The position numbers were made by a program, and so were the translations under genes. From Martinezella multihospitum (lineage in GTDB: Bacteria > Pseudomonadota > Alphaproteobacteria > Rhizobiales > Rhizobiaceae), in assembly GCF_900094585.1 (NCBI RefSeq), contig NZ_FMAG01000001.1, positions 496,001-560,000 of the forward strand: a stretch of 64,000 nt of DNA, written 5' to 3'. The notes beneath the pieces are model-generated. The model worked only from the letters and a program-made list of their open reading frames with translations, was not told the DNA's origin and did not search any database. Shown here one piece after another: positions 52,907 to 61,557 of the stretch (its first letter is position 1; each line of letters opens with the position of its first letter).

Positions 52907-53848
52907 TCAGAAGCCGTAGAGCTTGGCCGCGTTATCGACGAAGATCTTCTGGCGCATCGCATCGTCGGACGCCCACTGCGCGCAGAGATCCACCAGAAGC
53001 GCATCGTCAGGCTTGCCGAATTTTCCCGGTGAGGGATGTGGCCAGTCGGAAGCCCAGAGCACTCTGTCCGGTGCCATTTTGAGATATGCGCGGGCCAGCA
53101 CGCCCATATCCTCGTAGGATGGCGGCCCCACCTTCGTGTCCTGGTAGATGCTCGAAAGCTTCACATAAGCTTTCTCTTTCTCCAGCATGGCGACGATGAG
53201 CGCGAATGCGGGATGCCCAGTGCCGGCGGGCTGGGGAATACGCCCCAGATGATCAAAAACCACGGCCACCGGCAATCGCGTCAGAAGGTCGGCATTGGCG
53301 GCGATATCGTCTCCCGGCATGTGGAGCTGAATATGCCATCCCAGTTCGGCGACCCGCCGGGACAAGGGTTCGATCATGGCCACGGTCGTGGCGCCTGCGC
53401 GGCCGAGATTGAAGCGAATGCCGCGAACGCCCGCCTTGTCCAACTGTTTCAGTGTCTCGTCGGTTACCGACGTGTCGACCACGGCAATCCCCCTCGCTCT
53501 CGCACCGAGCTTGCCGAGAGCCGACAACATACAGGAATTGTCGGTGCCGTAGGTGGAGGGCTGCACGATGACGCTGCGCTCGAATCCCAGCCTGTCGCGA
53601 AGCTTCGAATAGGCCTCCACAGTCGCGTCGGGCGGGATGAGGCTGGCATTCGGCGCAGCCGGAAAACGGCTGTCATAAATATGAAAATGAGCGTCGCAGC
53701 TATTTGCCAGCACCCTGAATTTCGGCCGCTCAGTACCTGCCGAAAGCTGCGTGGCCTCGTCGCTGCGAACGTCAAGCCCCGAGCAAAGAACCGCAGCTCC
53801 TCCCAGTGCCCCGATAACGAATTTACGTCTTCCCACCATCATGGCCAT
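52907..53848 (-). CDS. Tat-exported amidohydrolase, lactonase/lactone-isomerase type
   Basis: 313 aa. Twin-arginine signal MVGRRKFVIGALGGAAVLCSG, then an amidohydrolase-2 (COG3618-like) barrel: CDAHFHIYDSRFP (HxH), VQPSTYGTDNSCML, QLHMPGDD, FDHLGR and WASDWPHP (final Asp). Relatives include 2-pyrone-4,6-dicarboxylate lactonase and D-galactarolactone isomerase. AAGGAGGAGG precedes the ATG. Periplasmic location means it could open a lactone before uptake by the ABC transporter of this operon (inference). Confidence 0.85.
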   Translation of the reverse strand: MAMMVGRRKFVIGALGGAAVLCSGLDVRSDEATQLSAGTERPKFRVLANSCDAHFHIYDSRFPAAPNASLIPPDATVEAYSKLRDRLGFERSVIVQPSTYGTDNSCMLSALGKLGARARGIAVVDTSVTDETLKQLDKAGVRGIRFNLGRAGATTVAMIEPLSRRVAELGWHIQLHMPGDDIAANADLLTRLPVAVVFDHLGRIPQPAGTGHPAFALIVAMLEKEKAYVKLSSIYQDTKVGPPSYEDMGVLARAYLKMAPDRVLWASDWPHPSPGKFGKPDDALLVDLCAQWASDDAMRQKIFVDNAAKLYGF

Positions 53849-53885
53849 GGCCTCCTCCTTCGATTATGCGGCGCAGCTTCCCAAG

Positions 53886-54545
53886 CTAAGCGAGGAGCTT
53901 CCGTAGCTTTGCGACAGCAGCATCCGGGCTGCTGAACACAGGAATTTTGGTCACGGCTCGCACGGACTCCAACGCGCGTGCAGTCGAGAAATGGGCGAGC
54001 ATGATCGCGTCGAATCCCCGCAATCGGGCAGCGGCATTCGCGACCAGTCGGTTATGGGTTTCGACATCGCCACCACGGATTGCCTCGATTGCACCATCGA
54101 CCAGGAAGCTTTCGATCCTGGCCGAAGGTTTCAAGCGTGCGGCCTCCTCAAGAAACTCCTCCTCCATGCCCTTGCGCGCCGGCGGAAAGGTATAGAGCAT
54201 CGCAGTTCGCCCGCCCTGACTGATCGCGGCTTCGAACATTGCTTCATTTGGCTTCAGGACGGGAACGGGAAGTTCAGCGGCCGCTTTTTCGATCGCTTTT
54301 CCGAAGGCGGAACAGGTAAACAGAACCGCATCGCTCCCCGCCTGAACGCCATAGGCGGCAAGTGCCACGATCCGCTTCGTCAGCGCCTCAGTCAGCTCCG
54401 CAACCTTTGCCCGATCAGGAGACAGACTGTCCTCCAGAATATTGATCGTGTCTGCCTCAGGCCACGCAGACACGAAACAAGCATGGATCGGCTCCATGGC
54501 GATGTGTGTCGCATGAATGAGCGCGATGCGAGGAGTGGCGGGCAT
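53886..54545 (-). CDS. Asp/Glu racemase-superfamily protein lacking the second catalytic cysteine
   Basis: 219 aa. The first cysteine is kept (C78 in VLFTCSAFGKAI). Where the second should be, the sequence is IMLAHFSTAR, without Cys. Two-base racemisation is therefore unlikely; in this superfamily single-Cys members act as decarboxylases, or cis-trans isomerases when modified. Compare the gene at 24195, which has both cysteines. It lies between ABC-transporter and amidohydrolase genes of the leftward operon. Confidence 0.82.
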   Translation of the reverse strand: MPATPRIALIHATHIAMEPIHACFVSAWPEADTINILEDSLSPDRAKVAELTEALTKRIVALAAYGVQAGSDAVLFTCSAFGKAIEKAAAELPVPVLKPNEAMFEAAISQGGRTAMLYTFPPARKGMEEEFLEEAARLKPSARIESFLVDGAIEAIRGGDVETHNRLVANAAARLRGFDAIMLAHFSTARALESVRAVTKIPVFSSPDAAVAKLRKLLA

Positions 54546-54583
54546 GATGACCTCTGATTTTCTGGCTATTTTGCCGGGGAACT

Positions 54584-54614
54584 GGCGGCCGCCTTGAGAG
54601 GAGAAGCGGCCGCC
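54584..54614 (-). other. Intercistronic hairpin after the ABC-transporter genes
   Basis: GGCGGCCGC (54584-54592), 13 nt, GCGGCCGCC (54606-54614), perfect 9-bp arms. It begins 11 nt after the ATPase stop and precedes the racemase-like gene. No T-tract. It divides the transport half from the enzyme half of the operon and may lower read-through or stabilise the upstream message. Confidence 0.65.
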
Positions 54615-54625
54615 TTCGACGTGAC

Positions 54626-55702
54626 CTATTTCCGGGCGTCAGCGAAGACCCAGACGCTTTCGGGTGAGATCTGTGCCCACACCCTGCCCGTCGCCATCTG
54701 TTTCGTTCCATGCGCCTTTGCCACGAAATCTCCGCGGCGGAGCCGGTATTCCCAGCGGTCGCCCAGATAGATGCTGTCATCGAGATCCATTTCGATCCCG
54801 TCATTTGCTGGAACGTCCGTGACCTTGATCTGTTCAACGCGGATAACAGCCCGGGCCTCCTCAGTCGGGGCGAGGCCGGAAGCTTCGCGGACGATGCCGT
54901 TCAGCGACCACCCCTTGCCGCCGATAGTGGCCGCCTTGCCGGTAACCGTCTGGATCTTGCCCTTGACGACGTTGTTCGCGCCAAGGAAATCCGCGGAGTA
55001 GAAGCTGTTCGGGTTCGAATAAATTTCTTGCGGTCCCCCCTGCTGGACGATCCGGCCGTCCTGCAGCAGAAGAATGTTGTCGGCAGCCGCCAGTGCTTCG
55101 CTCTGGTCATGCGTCACCAGGATCGCGCAGATTTCGAGATCGAGGATCAGCTTGCGAATCCAGTACCGTGCCTCCTCGCGAAGCTTGGCATCGAGGTTTG
55201 ACAGCGGCTCGTCGAGGAGCAGCACGCGCGGTTCGTACACCAGAGCGCGGCAAATCGCGACGCGCTGCTGCTGGCCACCGGACAGCTGCGACGGATAGCG
55301 GTCTGCGAGATGACCGAGGCCAAGGCGGTCGAGGATTGCCCGAACGCGATTGCCGATATCGGTCGGGTTCACGCCGCGAAGCTTCAGACCATAGCCGACA
55401 TTTTCTTTGACAGTGCGATGCGGCCATAGCGCATAGGACTGAAAAACCAAGCCGATATTGCGTTGCTCGGGTGGCAGAGCCAGTTTCTTTTCGCCATCAA
55501 GCACGGTCTTGCCGCCGATGACGATGGTACCGACCTCCGGCTGCTCCAGGCCCGCGACGCAGCGAAGAAGCGTGGTCTTGCCGCTGCCCGATGCGCCGAG
55601 CAGTGCCACGATGCTGCCCCGCTCCGCCGTAAACGAAGCACCCTTCAGGATTTGCAGACCGCCCAGCCATTTCTGGACATTGTTGACGACGAGTTCAGTC
55701 AT
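54626..55702 (-). CDS. ABC transporter ATPase, ferric/spermidine/2-aminoethylphosphonate type
   Basis: 358 aa. Walker A GASGSGKTT, Q-loop VFQSYALWPH, signature LSGGQQQR, Walker B VLLLDEPLSNLD, switch LVTHDQSEAL, and a C-terminal TOBE regulatory domain (about residues 240-358). The ATG at 55702 follows GGGAG and overlaps the permease stop by 8 nt. Energy subunit of the importer encoded with the next two genes. Confidence 0.92.
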   Translation of the reverse strand: MTELVVNNVQKWLGGLQILKGASFTAERGSIVALLGASGSGKTTLLRCVAGLEQPEVGTIVIGGKTVLDGEKKLALPPEQRNIGLVFQSYALWPHRTVKENVGYGLKLRGVNPTDIGNRVRAILDRLGLGHLADRYPSQLSGGQQQRVAICRALVYEPRVLLLDEPLSNLDAKLREEARYWIRKLILDLEICAILVTHDQSEALAAADNILLLQDGRIVQQGGPQEIYSNPNSFYSADFLGANNVVKGKIQTVTGKAATIGGKGWSLNGIVREASGLAPTEEARAVIRVEQIKVTDVPANDGIEMDLDDSIYLGDRWEYRLRRGDFVAKAHGTKQMATGRVWAQISPESVWVFADARK

Positions 55703-57461
55703 GGATTTTTGCTCCCAGACGGAGTGCCAGGGCAAGGCCTGCACCCGTCAATACGATGCTGATGAGGGAAAGCGCAGCGATAGTGTTCATTGCACCGGTC
55801 TGCAGCAGTGAGACCATGAGGGAACCGATAACCTCGGTCCCAGCACCCATGAGATAGACACCTGTTGCGTATTCCCGCAGAAAGATGATCATGATCAAGG
55901 CCCAGGCGCCGGCCAGGCCCGGTCGAACGATCGGAATGACGACATCCTTCCAGGTCCGTCCGATCGTCGCACCGGTCGTGCGGGCGGATTCTTCCAGTTC
56001 CGGGGCGACCTGCAGGAGCGTTCCCTGAAGAAGACGCAGGCCGTACGAAAGCCCGACCACGACATAGGCAACGAACAGGCTGACCAGTGTCGGACGCAGC
56101 GGCGTCAGGAACGGCACGAACAGAAACACCCAGAAGAACGCCAGGCCAACGACCAGACCCGGAAGCGCACGCGGCAGCAGGACGATGTAGTCCAGAACCG
56201 TATTGGACATGCCCCAGTTCCGGTGGCCTGCGAGCCCAACGAGAAGATAGATTCCGACGGCGACAGCGCCGCCGACAACCGAAAGCAGGATCGTGTTGAT
56301 GATACCGTTCTTCAAGGCGGGTACGTCGAGCAGATGCGCGAAGTTGGCAACGGTCAAATGATCGAAGAGGTTTACCCCCTCGCCCCAGGCATCGACGAAC
56401 GCACGCACAAGGATGCCGCCGATTGGAAGAACGACCGAGACGAATAGCCAGAAGCCGATGATGCCAAGGGCGATCGCCTGACCGCTGGCCCCAAGCTTGA
56501 GGGTTGCGACACGAGCCCCCTTACCGCCGAGAGCCGCGTAACGGCGAGCGTTGCGAAGCAGACGGCGTTGCATCCAGACCAGCGGAAGGGTGATCAGGAC
56601 GAGGACCACGGCAACGACGGCCATCAGTTGATATGTCGGTGTCCCGAACAGGGTCGTCAGTTTGTAGATGTAGGTTGTCAGCACCATGATGCCGTTCGGG
56701 TCGCCGAGAACGAGCGGGATGCCGAAGGTTTCGAAACCCAACAGGATATTGAGAGCTGCAGCAAAGATCAGCGATGGCAGAACCATCGGCAAGGTGACAT
56801 CTCGCGATACACGCCAGATTGATGCGCCGGTCGTCCGCGCCGCTTCCTCAAGATCGGACGGAAGATTGCGCATGGCCGCCGAAACGTAGAGATAGACGTT
56901 CGGAACGTGGCTGAGGCCGGCGATCAGGATCATGCCCCAGATACTGTAGATGTTCCACGGAACGAAACCGACGAGATCGCGGACGAAGATCGAAACGAAA
57001 CCGGCGGGACCGACCGAAACGGTATAGCCGAAAGCGAGTACGATCGACGAAATGAACATCGGCACCAGGACGAGGATTTCCAGCAGACGCCTGAGCCGGA
57101 TGTCCGTACGCGTGATCAGGAAAGCGAGAACACCTCCGAGCGGAACGGCGATTGCGACCATCCCAAATGAAAACAGAGCGGTTGTGCCGAGCGCCCGATA
57201 GAATGCCTTGTCGGTGAAGACATATTGGTAGGCATCGAGACCGAAGCGGGCGCGAGGGCTGAAGAACGGCGCCGTGAGAAAGCTCTGGTAGACGATAAGG
57301 CCGACCGGCGTGAGCACTGCAATCGCCAATAGCGTAATCACGATAACCCGGTACGCGTTGGCATTCCCCACGCGCGGCATCTTCGGAGGATACTTCTTTT
57401 CGGCTGGCGCGGACTTTGCGGAGACCGCAATCGCGCTCGGAGCCTGTGCTTGTGTAGACAT
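55695..57461 (-). CDS. ABC transporter permease with duplicated transmembrane domain
   Basis: 588 aa, twelve predicted helices in two halves (FbpB/ThiP-like). Each half carries an EAA loop: LEEAARTTGASIWRVSRDVTLPMVLPSL and LEESARTTGATIGRTWKDVVIPIVRPGL. A single polypeptide thus forms the whole pore. The ATG at 57461 follows GAGAGG. Preceded by a hairpin that separates it from the binding-protein gene. Confidence 0.92.
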   Translation of the reverse strand: MSTQAQAPSAIAVSAKSAPAEKKYPPKMPRVGNANAYRVIVITLLAIAVLTPVGLIVYQSFLTAPFFSPRARFGLDAYQYVFTDKAFYRALGTTALFSFGMVAIAVPLGGVLAFLITRTDIRLRRLLEILVLVPMFISSIVLAFGYTVSVGPAGFVSIFVRDLVGFVPWNIYSIWGMILIAGLSHVPNVYLYVSAAMRNLPSDLEEAARTTGASIWRVSRDVTLPMVLPSLIFAAALNILLGFETFGIPLVLGDPNGIMVLTTYIYKLTTLFGTPTYQLMAVVAVVLVLITLPLVWMQRRLLRNARRYAALGGKGARVATLKLGASGQAIALGIIGFWLFVSVVLPIGGILVRAFVDAWGEGVNLFDHLTVANFAHLLDVPALKNGIINTILLSVVGGAVAVGIYLLVGLAGHRNWGMSNTVLDYIVLLPRALPGLVVGLAFFWVFLFVPFLTPLRPTLVSLFVAYVVVGLSYGLRLLQGTLLQVAPELEESARTTGATIGRTWKDVVIPIVRPGLAGAWALIMIIFLREYATGVYLMGAGTEVIGSLMVSLLQTGAMNTIAALSLISIVLTGAGLALALRLGAKIHD

Positions 57462-57486
57462 CAGTGCCTCTCGAATCCATCTGAGG

Positions 57487-57513
57487 GGCTGCGGCACCAT
57501 CAGCGCCGCAGCC
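57487..57513 (-). other. Intercistronic hairpin between binding-protein and permease genes
   Basis: GGCTGCGGC (57487-57495), 9 nt, GCCGCAGCC (57505-57513), perfect 9-bp arms. It starts 8 nt past the binding-protein stop codon and ends 25 nt before the permease start. No T-tract. Same position and type as at 11511 and 17693. Confidence 0.72.
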
Positions 57514-57521
57514 GTTAAGCA

Positions 57522-58622
57522 TTAGCGGCCGAGGGCTGCCTTCCAGTCGTTGAGGAATTTGACGCGCTTCATCTGATCCATGTATTCCAGCACGCCTTCA
57601 TCGACTGCGATAGGCTTCAGGCCGCCGCCGACACGGTCATTGAGCGTCTTGATATTGAGGCCGCTCGTCACGTCTTGGCGAACCGACGGCAGACCGCTTT
57701 CGGCCAGCAGCGACTGGCCTTCGGACGAAAGCATGAAGTCGATGAATAGTTTCGCCGCGTTCGGATGCGGAGCATCCTTCGTCTTCAGGATCAGGCGAGA
57801 AAAGGCCGGGGTATAGTCGGTAGCGAAATGAACGCCGAGGTTCGGGCTTTCCTTGACCCAATCCAGCGCATAGCTGCCGATGATATTGATGGCGATGACG
57901 TTTTCGCCGGAAACGACGGTTTCCTTCATGCCACCGGAGCTGGAGTAGATCTTCGCGCCATCGTCGCCCATTGCCTTGGCAAGATCCCAGAAATCCTTGC
58001 GGTTGCGAGCGTCGTTCGAATGATGGAGAAAACCCGAGCCGCTCTTTTCCGGATCGAAGGTAGCCACCTTGCCCTGCAGCGTCGACTTGTTGGCCTTCAG
58101 AAAGGTGATCATATCTGCGTAGGTCTTGGGAAGCTTGTCCTCGCTCAAGGCCTTTGTGTTGAAAATAACGCCGATCGGTTCGACGGTCGTTGCATAGAGC
58201 AGATTCTTGTAGTCGGCCCAGGCCGGCAGTTTTGACGCTTCCGGAGAGACGTATTCGTCCGCATATCCGTCCTGCACGAGCGTCATCTGAAGATCCATTG
58301 CGGAGCTCCAGACGACATCGGCCGTGGTCTGCTTTGCCGCCGCTTCCGAGATGACCTGATTATAGGCACCGTTCGTGCCAAGATCGTTATAGGCTATCTT
58401 GATGCCGTATTTCTTGCTGAATGCATCCTGCAGCTTTTGCGACTGCGCGGCATCGGTCGATGTGTAGACCGAGACGGTTCCCTCTTTTTTCGCCGCCGCG
58501 ATAATGGAGGCGTAATCTGCCGGATAGCCTGCGGGAACGTCCTGTGCCAATGCCGCCGATGTCAGCAGCGAAACGACTGCAGCCGTGATGGCGATCCCCT
58601 TCGGGGACATATAGTTTTTCAT
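57522..58622 (-). CDS. ABC transporter substrate-binding protein, ferric/AEP-type family
   Basis: 366 aa, SBP family 1/FbpA-like. Sec signal (GIAITAAVVSLLTSAALAQ). The mature protein begins YASIIAAAKKEGTVSVYTSTDAAQSQKLQDAFSKKYGIKI, the usual opening of this group, which binds ferric ions, phosphonates, thiamine or carboxylates. The two-Tyr ferric site of FbpA is not evident. Given the surrounding catabolic genes, a sugar acid or carboxylate is more likely than iron (inference). The ATG at 58622 follows GGGAGAAG. Confidence 0.9.
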   Translation of the reverse strand: MKNYMSPKGIAITAAVVSLLTSAALAQDVPAGYPADYASIIAAAKKEGTVSVYTSTDAAQSQKLQDAFSKKYGIKIAYNDLGTNGAYNQVISEAAAKQTTADVVWSSAMDLQMTLVQDGYADEYVSPEASKLPAWADYKNLLYATTVEPIGVIFNTKALSEDKLPKTYADMITFLKANKSTLQGKVATFDPEKSGSGFLHHSNDARNRKDFWDLAKAMGDDGAKIYSSSGGMKETVVSGENVIAINIIGSYALDWVKESPNLGVHFATDYTPAFSRLILKTKDAPHPNAAKLFIDFMLSSEGQSLLAESGLPSVRQDVTSGLNIKTLNDRVGGGLKPIAVDEGVLEYMDQMKRVKFLNDWKAALGR

Positions 58623-58710
58623 GATTTTCTTCTCCCAAGAATGTGCCCGAACACCTGTCTCCCCCGGGCGACGGTTTGAAGGGCACACTCCGCGCCCCTC
58701 AACAGCTCGA

Positions 58711-58728
58711 CTGGCTGCATGCAGCCAG
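58711..58728 (-). repeat. 18-bp perfect palindrome between dehydrogenase and binding-protein genes
   Basis: CTGGCTGCATGCAGCCAG is its own reverse complement. It lies 14 nt past the dehydrogenase stop and about 90 nt before the binding-protein start. It may be an intercistronic hairpin (7-bp stem, CATG loop) or a protein site for a secondary promoter of the transporter genes. Confidence 0.6.
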
Positions 58729-58742
58729 AAAACCAATTGCCG

Positions 58743-59837
58743 CTATGCGTTCGCGACTTTCCTCGCACCGCTGTCATTGCGGATTGCCTGTGCGACCAGC
58801 GTACCGAACGCGTCGGTATTGACCGTGCCGCCCAGGTCACGGGTGCGGCTAGCAGGATTTGCCAGGACCGCGTCGACCGCACGTTCGATCTCGGCGCCGG
58901 CTGCCTCGAAATTCGCGAGCTTGCGCTGTTCCCCGAGCCAGCTCAGCATCATGCCAACAGACAGGATCAGCGAGGTCGGATTGGCGATATTCTTGTTCTG
59001 GATATCCGGAGCAGACCCATGTTGAGCCTGTGCGCAGACGAGACCGAGTTCGGCATTCGCATTGATCGAGCCGGCGAGCCCAAGACTGCCGGATAGCTCG
59101 CTGGCGAGATCGGACAGGATATCGGCATAGAAGTTGGTCGTAACGATCACGTCGAAGCGTGAGGGATCGCGCACCAGATGCGCGGCCATGGCATCGATGA
59201 TGAAATCGTTGAGCTTGACCTCCGGAAACTCCTCCGCGACCTTGCGAACCTGCTTCATGAACAAGCCGTCCGTCAGGATGAAATTGTTCGCCTTGTGGAC
59301 GGCGGTGACGCGCTTGTCTCGCTTCATCGCCAAGATGAAGGCCTGGCGAGCGATGCGTTCGCAGGCTTGCGCCGTGATCTTGCGCACCGAAAGCGCGACG
59401 TCCGGCGTCGGCATGAACTCACCCGTGCCGGCAACCATGTTGCGATCCGGATAGAACCCTTCGGTCGCCTCGCGCATGATCACGAGATCCATTTTCTTGG
59501 CATTGTTCAGAAAGTCACGCGAGCGAGCCGGACGAACATTCGCATAAAGGTCCAGCTTGACGCGGAAGCCAGCGGAAACATTGACGCCACCCTTGTCGCG
59601 CGCCGGATAATCCATGTGCGACTGCGGCCCGAGAATGATGCCATCGTAACCACGCGCACGCTCCAGAACCTCGTCGCGCAAGGTCGTACCGTACTTTTCG
59701 AGGCTGACGAAACCGGTGTCCTCGTAGTCGTATGTCAACCCGAGCCCGTAGGCTTTGTCGGTCGCCTGCAGGACCTCCATAGTTGCCGCGGTGATCTCCG
59801 GCCCGATGCCGTCGCACGGCGTAACCATAATTTTCAT
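58743..59837 (-). CDS. Isocitrate/isopropylmalate/tartrate dehydrogenase-family enzyme
   Basis: 364 aa beta-decarboxylating dehydrogenase fold. GDGIGPE-type start (VTPCDGIGPEITAA), substrate Arg segment LDLYANVRPARS, catalytic Tyr/Lys regions (MREATEGFYPDRN; TAVHKANNFILTDG), metal-binding Asp residues (DFIIDAMAAHLV; TTNFYADILSDLASEL) and the NAD loop HGSAPDIQNKNIANP. The ATG at 59837 follows GGGAG. First gene of the long leftward operon. Neighbouring otnK/otnC suggest that it makes the 3-oxo acid of a tetronate- or tartrate-like substrate (inference). Confidence 0.88.
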   Translation of the reverse strand: MKIMVTPCDGIGPEITAATMEVLQATDKAYGLGLTYDYEDTGFVSLEKYGTTLRDEVLERARGYDGIILGPQSHMDYPARDKGGVNVSAGFRVKLDLYANVRPARSRDFLNNAKKMDLVIMREATEGFYPDRNMVAGTGEFMPTPDVALSVRKITAQACERIARQAFILAMKRDKRVTAVHKANNFILTDGLFMKQVRKVAEEFPEVKLNDFIIDAMAAHLVRDPSRFDVIVTTNFYADILSDLASELSGSLGLAGSINANAELGLVCAQAQHGSAPDIQNKNIANPTSLILSVGMMLSWLGEQRKLANFEAAGAEIERAVDAVLANPASRTRDLGGTVNTDAFGTLVAQAIRNDSGARKVANA

Positions 59838-59896
59838 GTGATCAATCTCCCTGGAAGGCAACAGCGTTCCTCGCCGCCCATCACTACGGAGACATA

Positions 59897-59922
59897 TTGG
59901 CTTTTAAGATGTATAAATGCAA
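59897..59922. promoter_or_regulatory. Candidate GntR-regulon motif, site c
   Basis: TTGGCTTT (59897-59904), 10 nt, AAATGCAA (59915-59922): 14 of 16 positions of the perfect site at 62337, with the same spacing. It lies 60-85 nt upstream of the dehydrogenase that heads the leftward operon. The 360-nt gap (59838-60197) holds no other gene except the promoter and AGGAG ribosome site of acyP at its right end. Confidence 0.65.
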
Positions 59923-60197
59923 ACTATTATTGTGCGGCGACCAAATTTTCTAATTCTTCCCCCCTTACCTCGCCCAACTAGATTCCCATTCTTCCTTTAG
60001 GCGAGAGAATGGATTAGAGTTTTATGCAAAGCCAGTGAACACAGTGACGACGATGGATCAGCTACCAAATTATTGGTTTTATGTTTTCATAAAGCCAACC
60101 GACGCATCTGATGACTCATGCCGCCCGAGGGCCGGCACTTCCTGCGTCGGCCATAGCGCTTTCCGCCCTCACTCTTGTTGCCGGATAGGAGACGGTC

Positions 60198-60482
60198 ATG
60201 CGTGACGAGCGCGTTGTCGCTTTGGTGCGAATCGTCGGCAAGGTGCAGGGAGTTGGCTTCCGCATCTGGACCCGCAACGAGGCGGCGCGGCTCGGATTGA
60301 AAGGCTGGGTCCGCAATGAGGCGGATGGATCGGTCCTTGCCTTGATCACGGGACCGGATGTAGCGGTCTCAGCCATGATGACGCGCTTCTGGCAGGGGCC
60401 GGCGGGCGCATCCGTCTCAAGTGTCACGAAGGAGCCGACACCGCTTGTGAGCGGGCTGACGGATTTTGTCATCACCGGTTAA
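60198..60482 (+). CDS. acyP: Acylphosphatase
   Basis: 94 aa. Catalytic loop [17 protein letters not shown] with the phosphate-binding Arg, and the catalytic Asn in [10 protein letters not shown]. Full length and normal fold. Hydrolyses acyl phosphates such as carbamoyl or aspartyl phosphate. AGGAGACGGTC precedes the ATG. It runs opposite to its neighbours and may be unrelated housekeeping. Confidence 0.92.
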   Translation: MRDERVVALVRIVGKVQGVGFRIWTRNEAARLGLKGWVRNEADGSVLALITGPDVAVSAMMTRFWQGPAGASVSSVTKEPTPLVSGLTDFVITG

Positions 60483-60528
60483 TGGTGTGCAATCGGAGCG
60501 CTCGCGAGCCGGTTCTTCGTGGTGTGGA

Positions 60529-61452
60529 CTACTTTACGAGTTCCACGCGGCGGCTCTCGGCCACTCCCTGCGACCATTGCAGTGGAGACTTGCGGGACAG
60601 CGCGCCGCCGAGATGACGGCGCATGGCATAAGAGGCCTCAACGATTTCGCCTTTTTCCAGTAGGGACAGGATTGCGAGATGCTCCTGGCACTGGACGTGC
60701 AATCGGTCGCGATCGACATTGGATCGATATTCGAGCAGGCGGCGCATCCGGTTTACCCGGACCAGTGAAATGTGGAAGAACGGATTGCCGGACATCTTGA
60801 TCAGCTCTTCATGAAACAGCGAGCCATTGTACAGGAGCCGTTCGGCCGGCAAGTTCCTGATGTCGGTTGCCAACATGCGCTCCTGGATGCGGCGCTGCTC
60901 CTCGATGATCTTGCGATCGGGCCCAAATGTGGGCTCCAGCATTGCCGCCGGTTCGATCAGCATGCGGAAGCGATAGATCTGCTCGAAAGCTTCCGCGGTC
61001 TTGGCGACAGGAAGCAATCGCCAGCCGTAGCCCTGTTTCCGTTCGGCCCATCCCTCTCTGGTGGCACGCACCAGAATGTCGTTGAGCTGCGCCTTGGTCA
61101 GATCGTAGCGCTCGCGAAGCATCTGCTCGGTCACATCAGCCGGAATGCGGTCGGTAAGCCAGTCCTCGGCCAGCCGATGGTAATCGCTCATCGTTTCAGG
61201 GAGCTGATCGTCGGGAGCATCGTTCTCTTCGATGGTCACCGTTGCCGAGACGAAGAAGCCGCGATTCAGTTTCTGTTCCAGCAGCCCCTGCTCGAACAGG
61301 ACCTGCATGGCCTCGCGCACGGGCGAACGGGATACGCCGAACTTGTCCGCCAGCCCCTGGGTACTCAGATGTTCCTCCGGCCTGAGCTCGCCGGACCGGA
61401 TCAACTGAGCGATCTCCTTTGCAATATTCGTCGTGAGCTGGCTGCTTCGCAT
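60529..61452 (-). CDS. GntR/FadR-type regulator with a second winged-helix-like domain (paralogue)
   Basis: 307 aa. Residues 1-70: IAKEIAQLIRSGELRPEEHLSTQGLADKFGVSRSPVREAMQVLFEQGLLEQKLNRGFFV, a standard GntR winged helix. Residues about 95-155: IPADVTEQMLRERYDLTKAQLNDILVRATREGWAERKQGYGWRL, a second one aligning with that of the protein at 49280. A helical ligand domain follows (NGSLFHEELIKMSGNPFFHISLVRVNRMRRLLEYRSN), also shared. It is placed between the leftward operon and the tam/SBP-like pair, so it may regulate either or both. Confidence 0.88.
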   Translation of the reverse strand: MRSSQLTTNIAKEIAQLIRSGELRPEEHLSTQGLADKFGVSRSPVREAMQVLFEQGLLEQKLNRGFFVSATVTIEENDAPDDQLPETMSDYHRLAEDWLTDRIPADVTEQMLRERYDLTKAQLNDILVRATREGWAERKQGYGWRLLPVAKTAEAFEQIYRFRMLIEPAAMLEPTFGPDRKIIEEQRRIQERMLATDIRNLPAERLLYNGSLFHEELIKMSGNPFFHISLVRVNRMRRLLEYRSNVDRDRLHVQCQEHLAILSLLEKGEIVEASYAMRRHLGGALSRKSPLQWSQGVAESRRVELVK

Positions 61453-61557
61453 CTATGGTGCACTCGTTATCCTTGAATCACCATCAGAATAAGGCCTTAT
61501 CCGATATCTGAGTAGCGCAAAGTCTGGCCTCGGTGGATTTGACAGACAAGAAAACCG

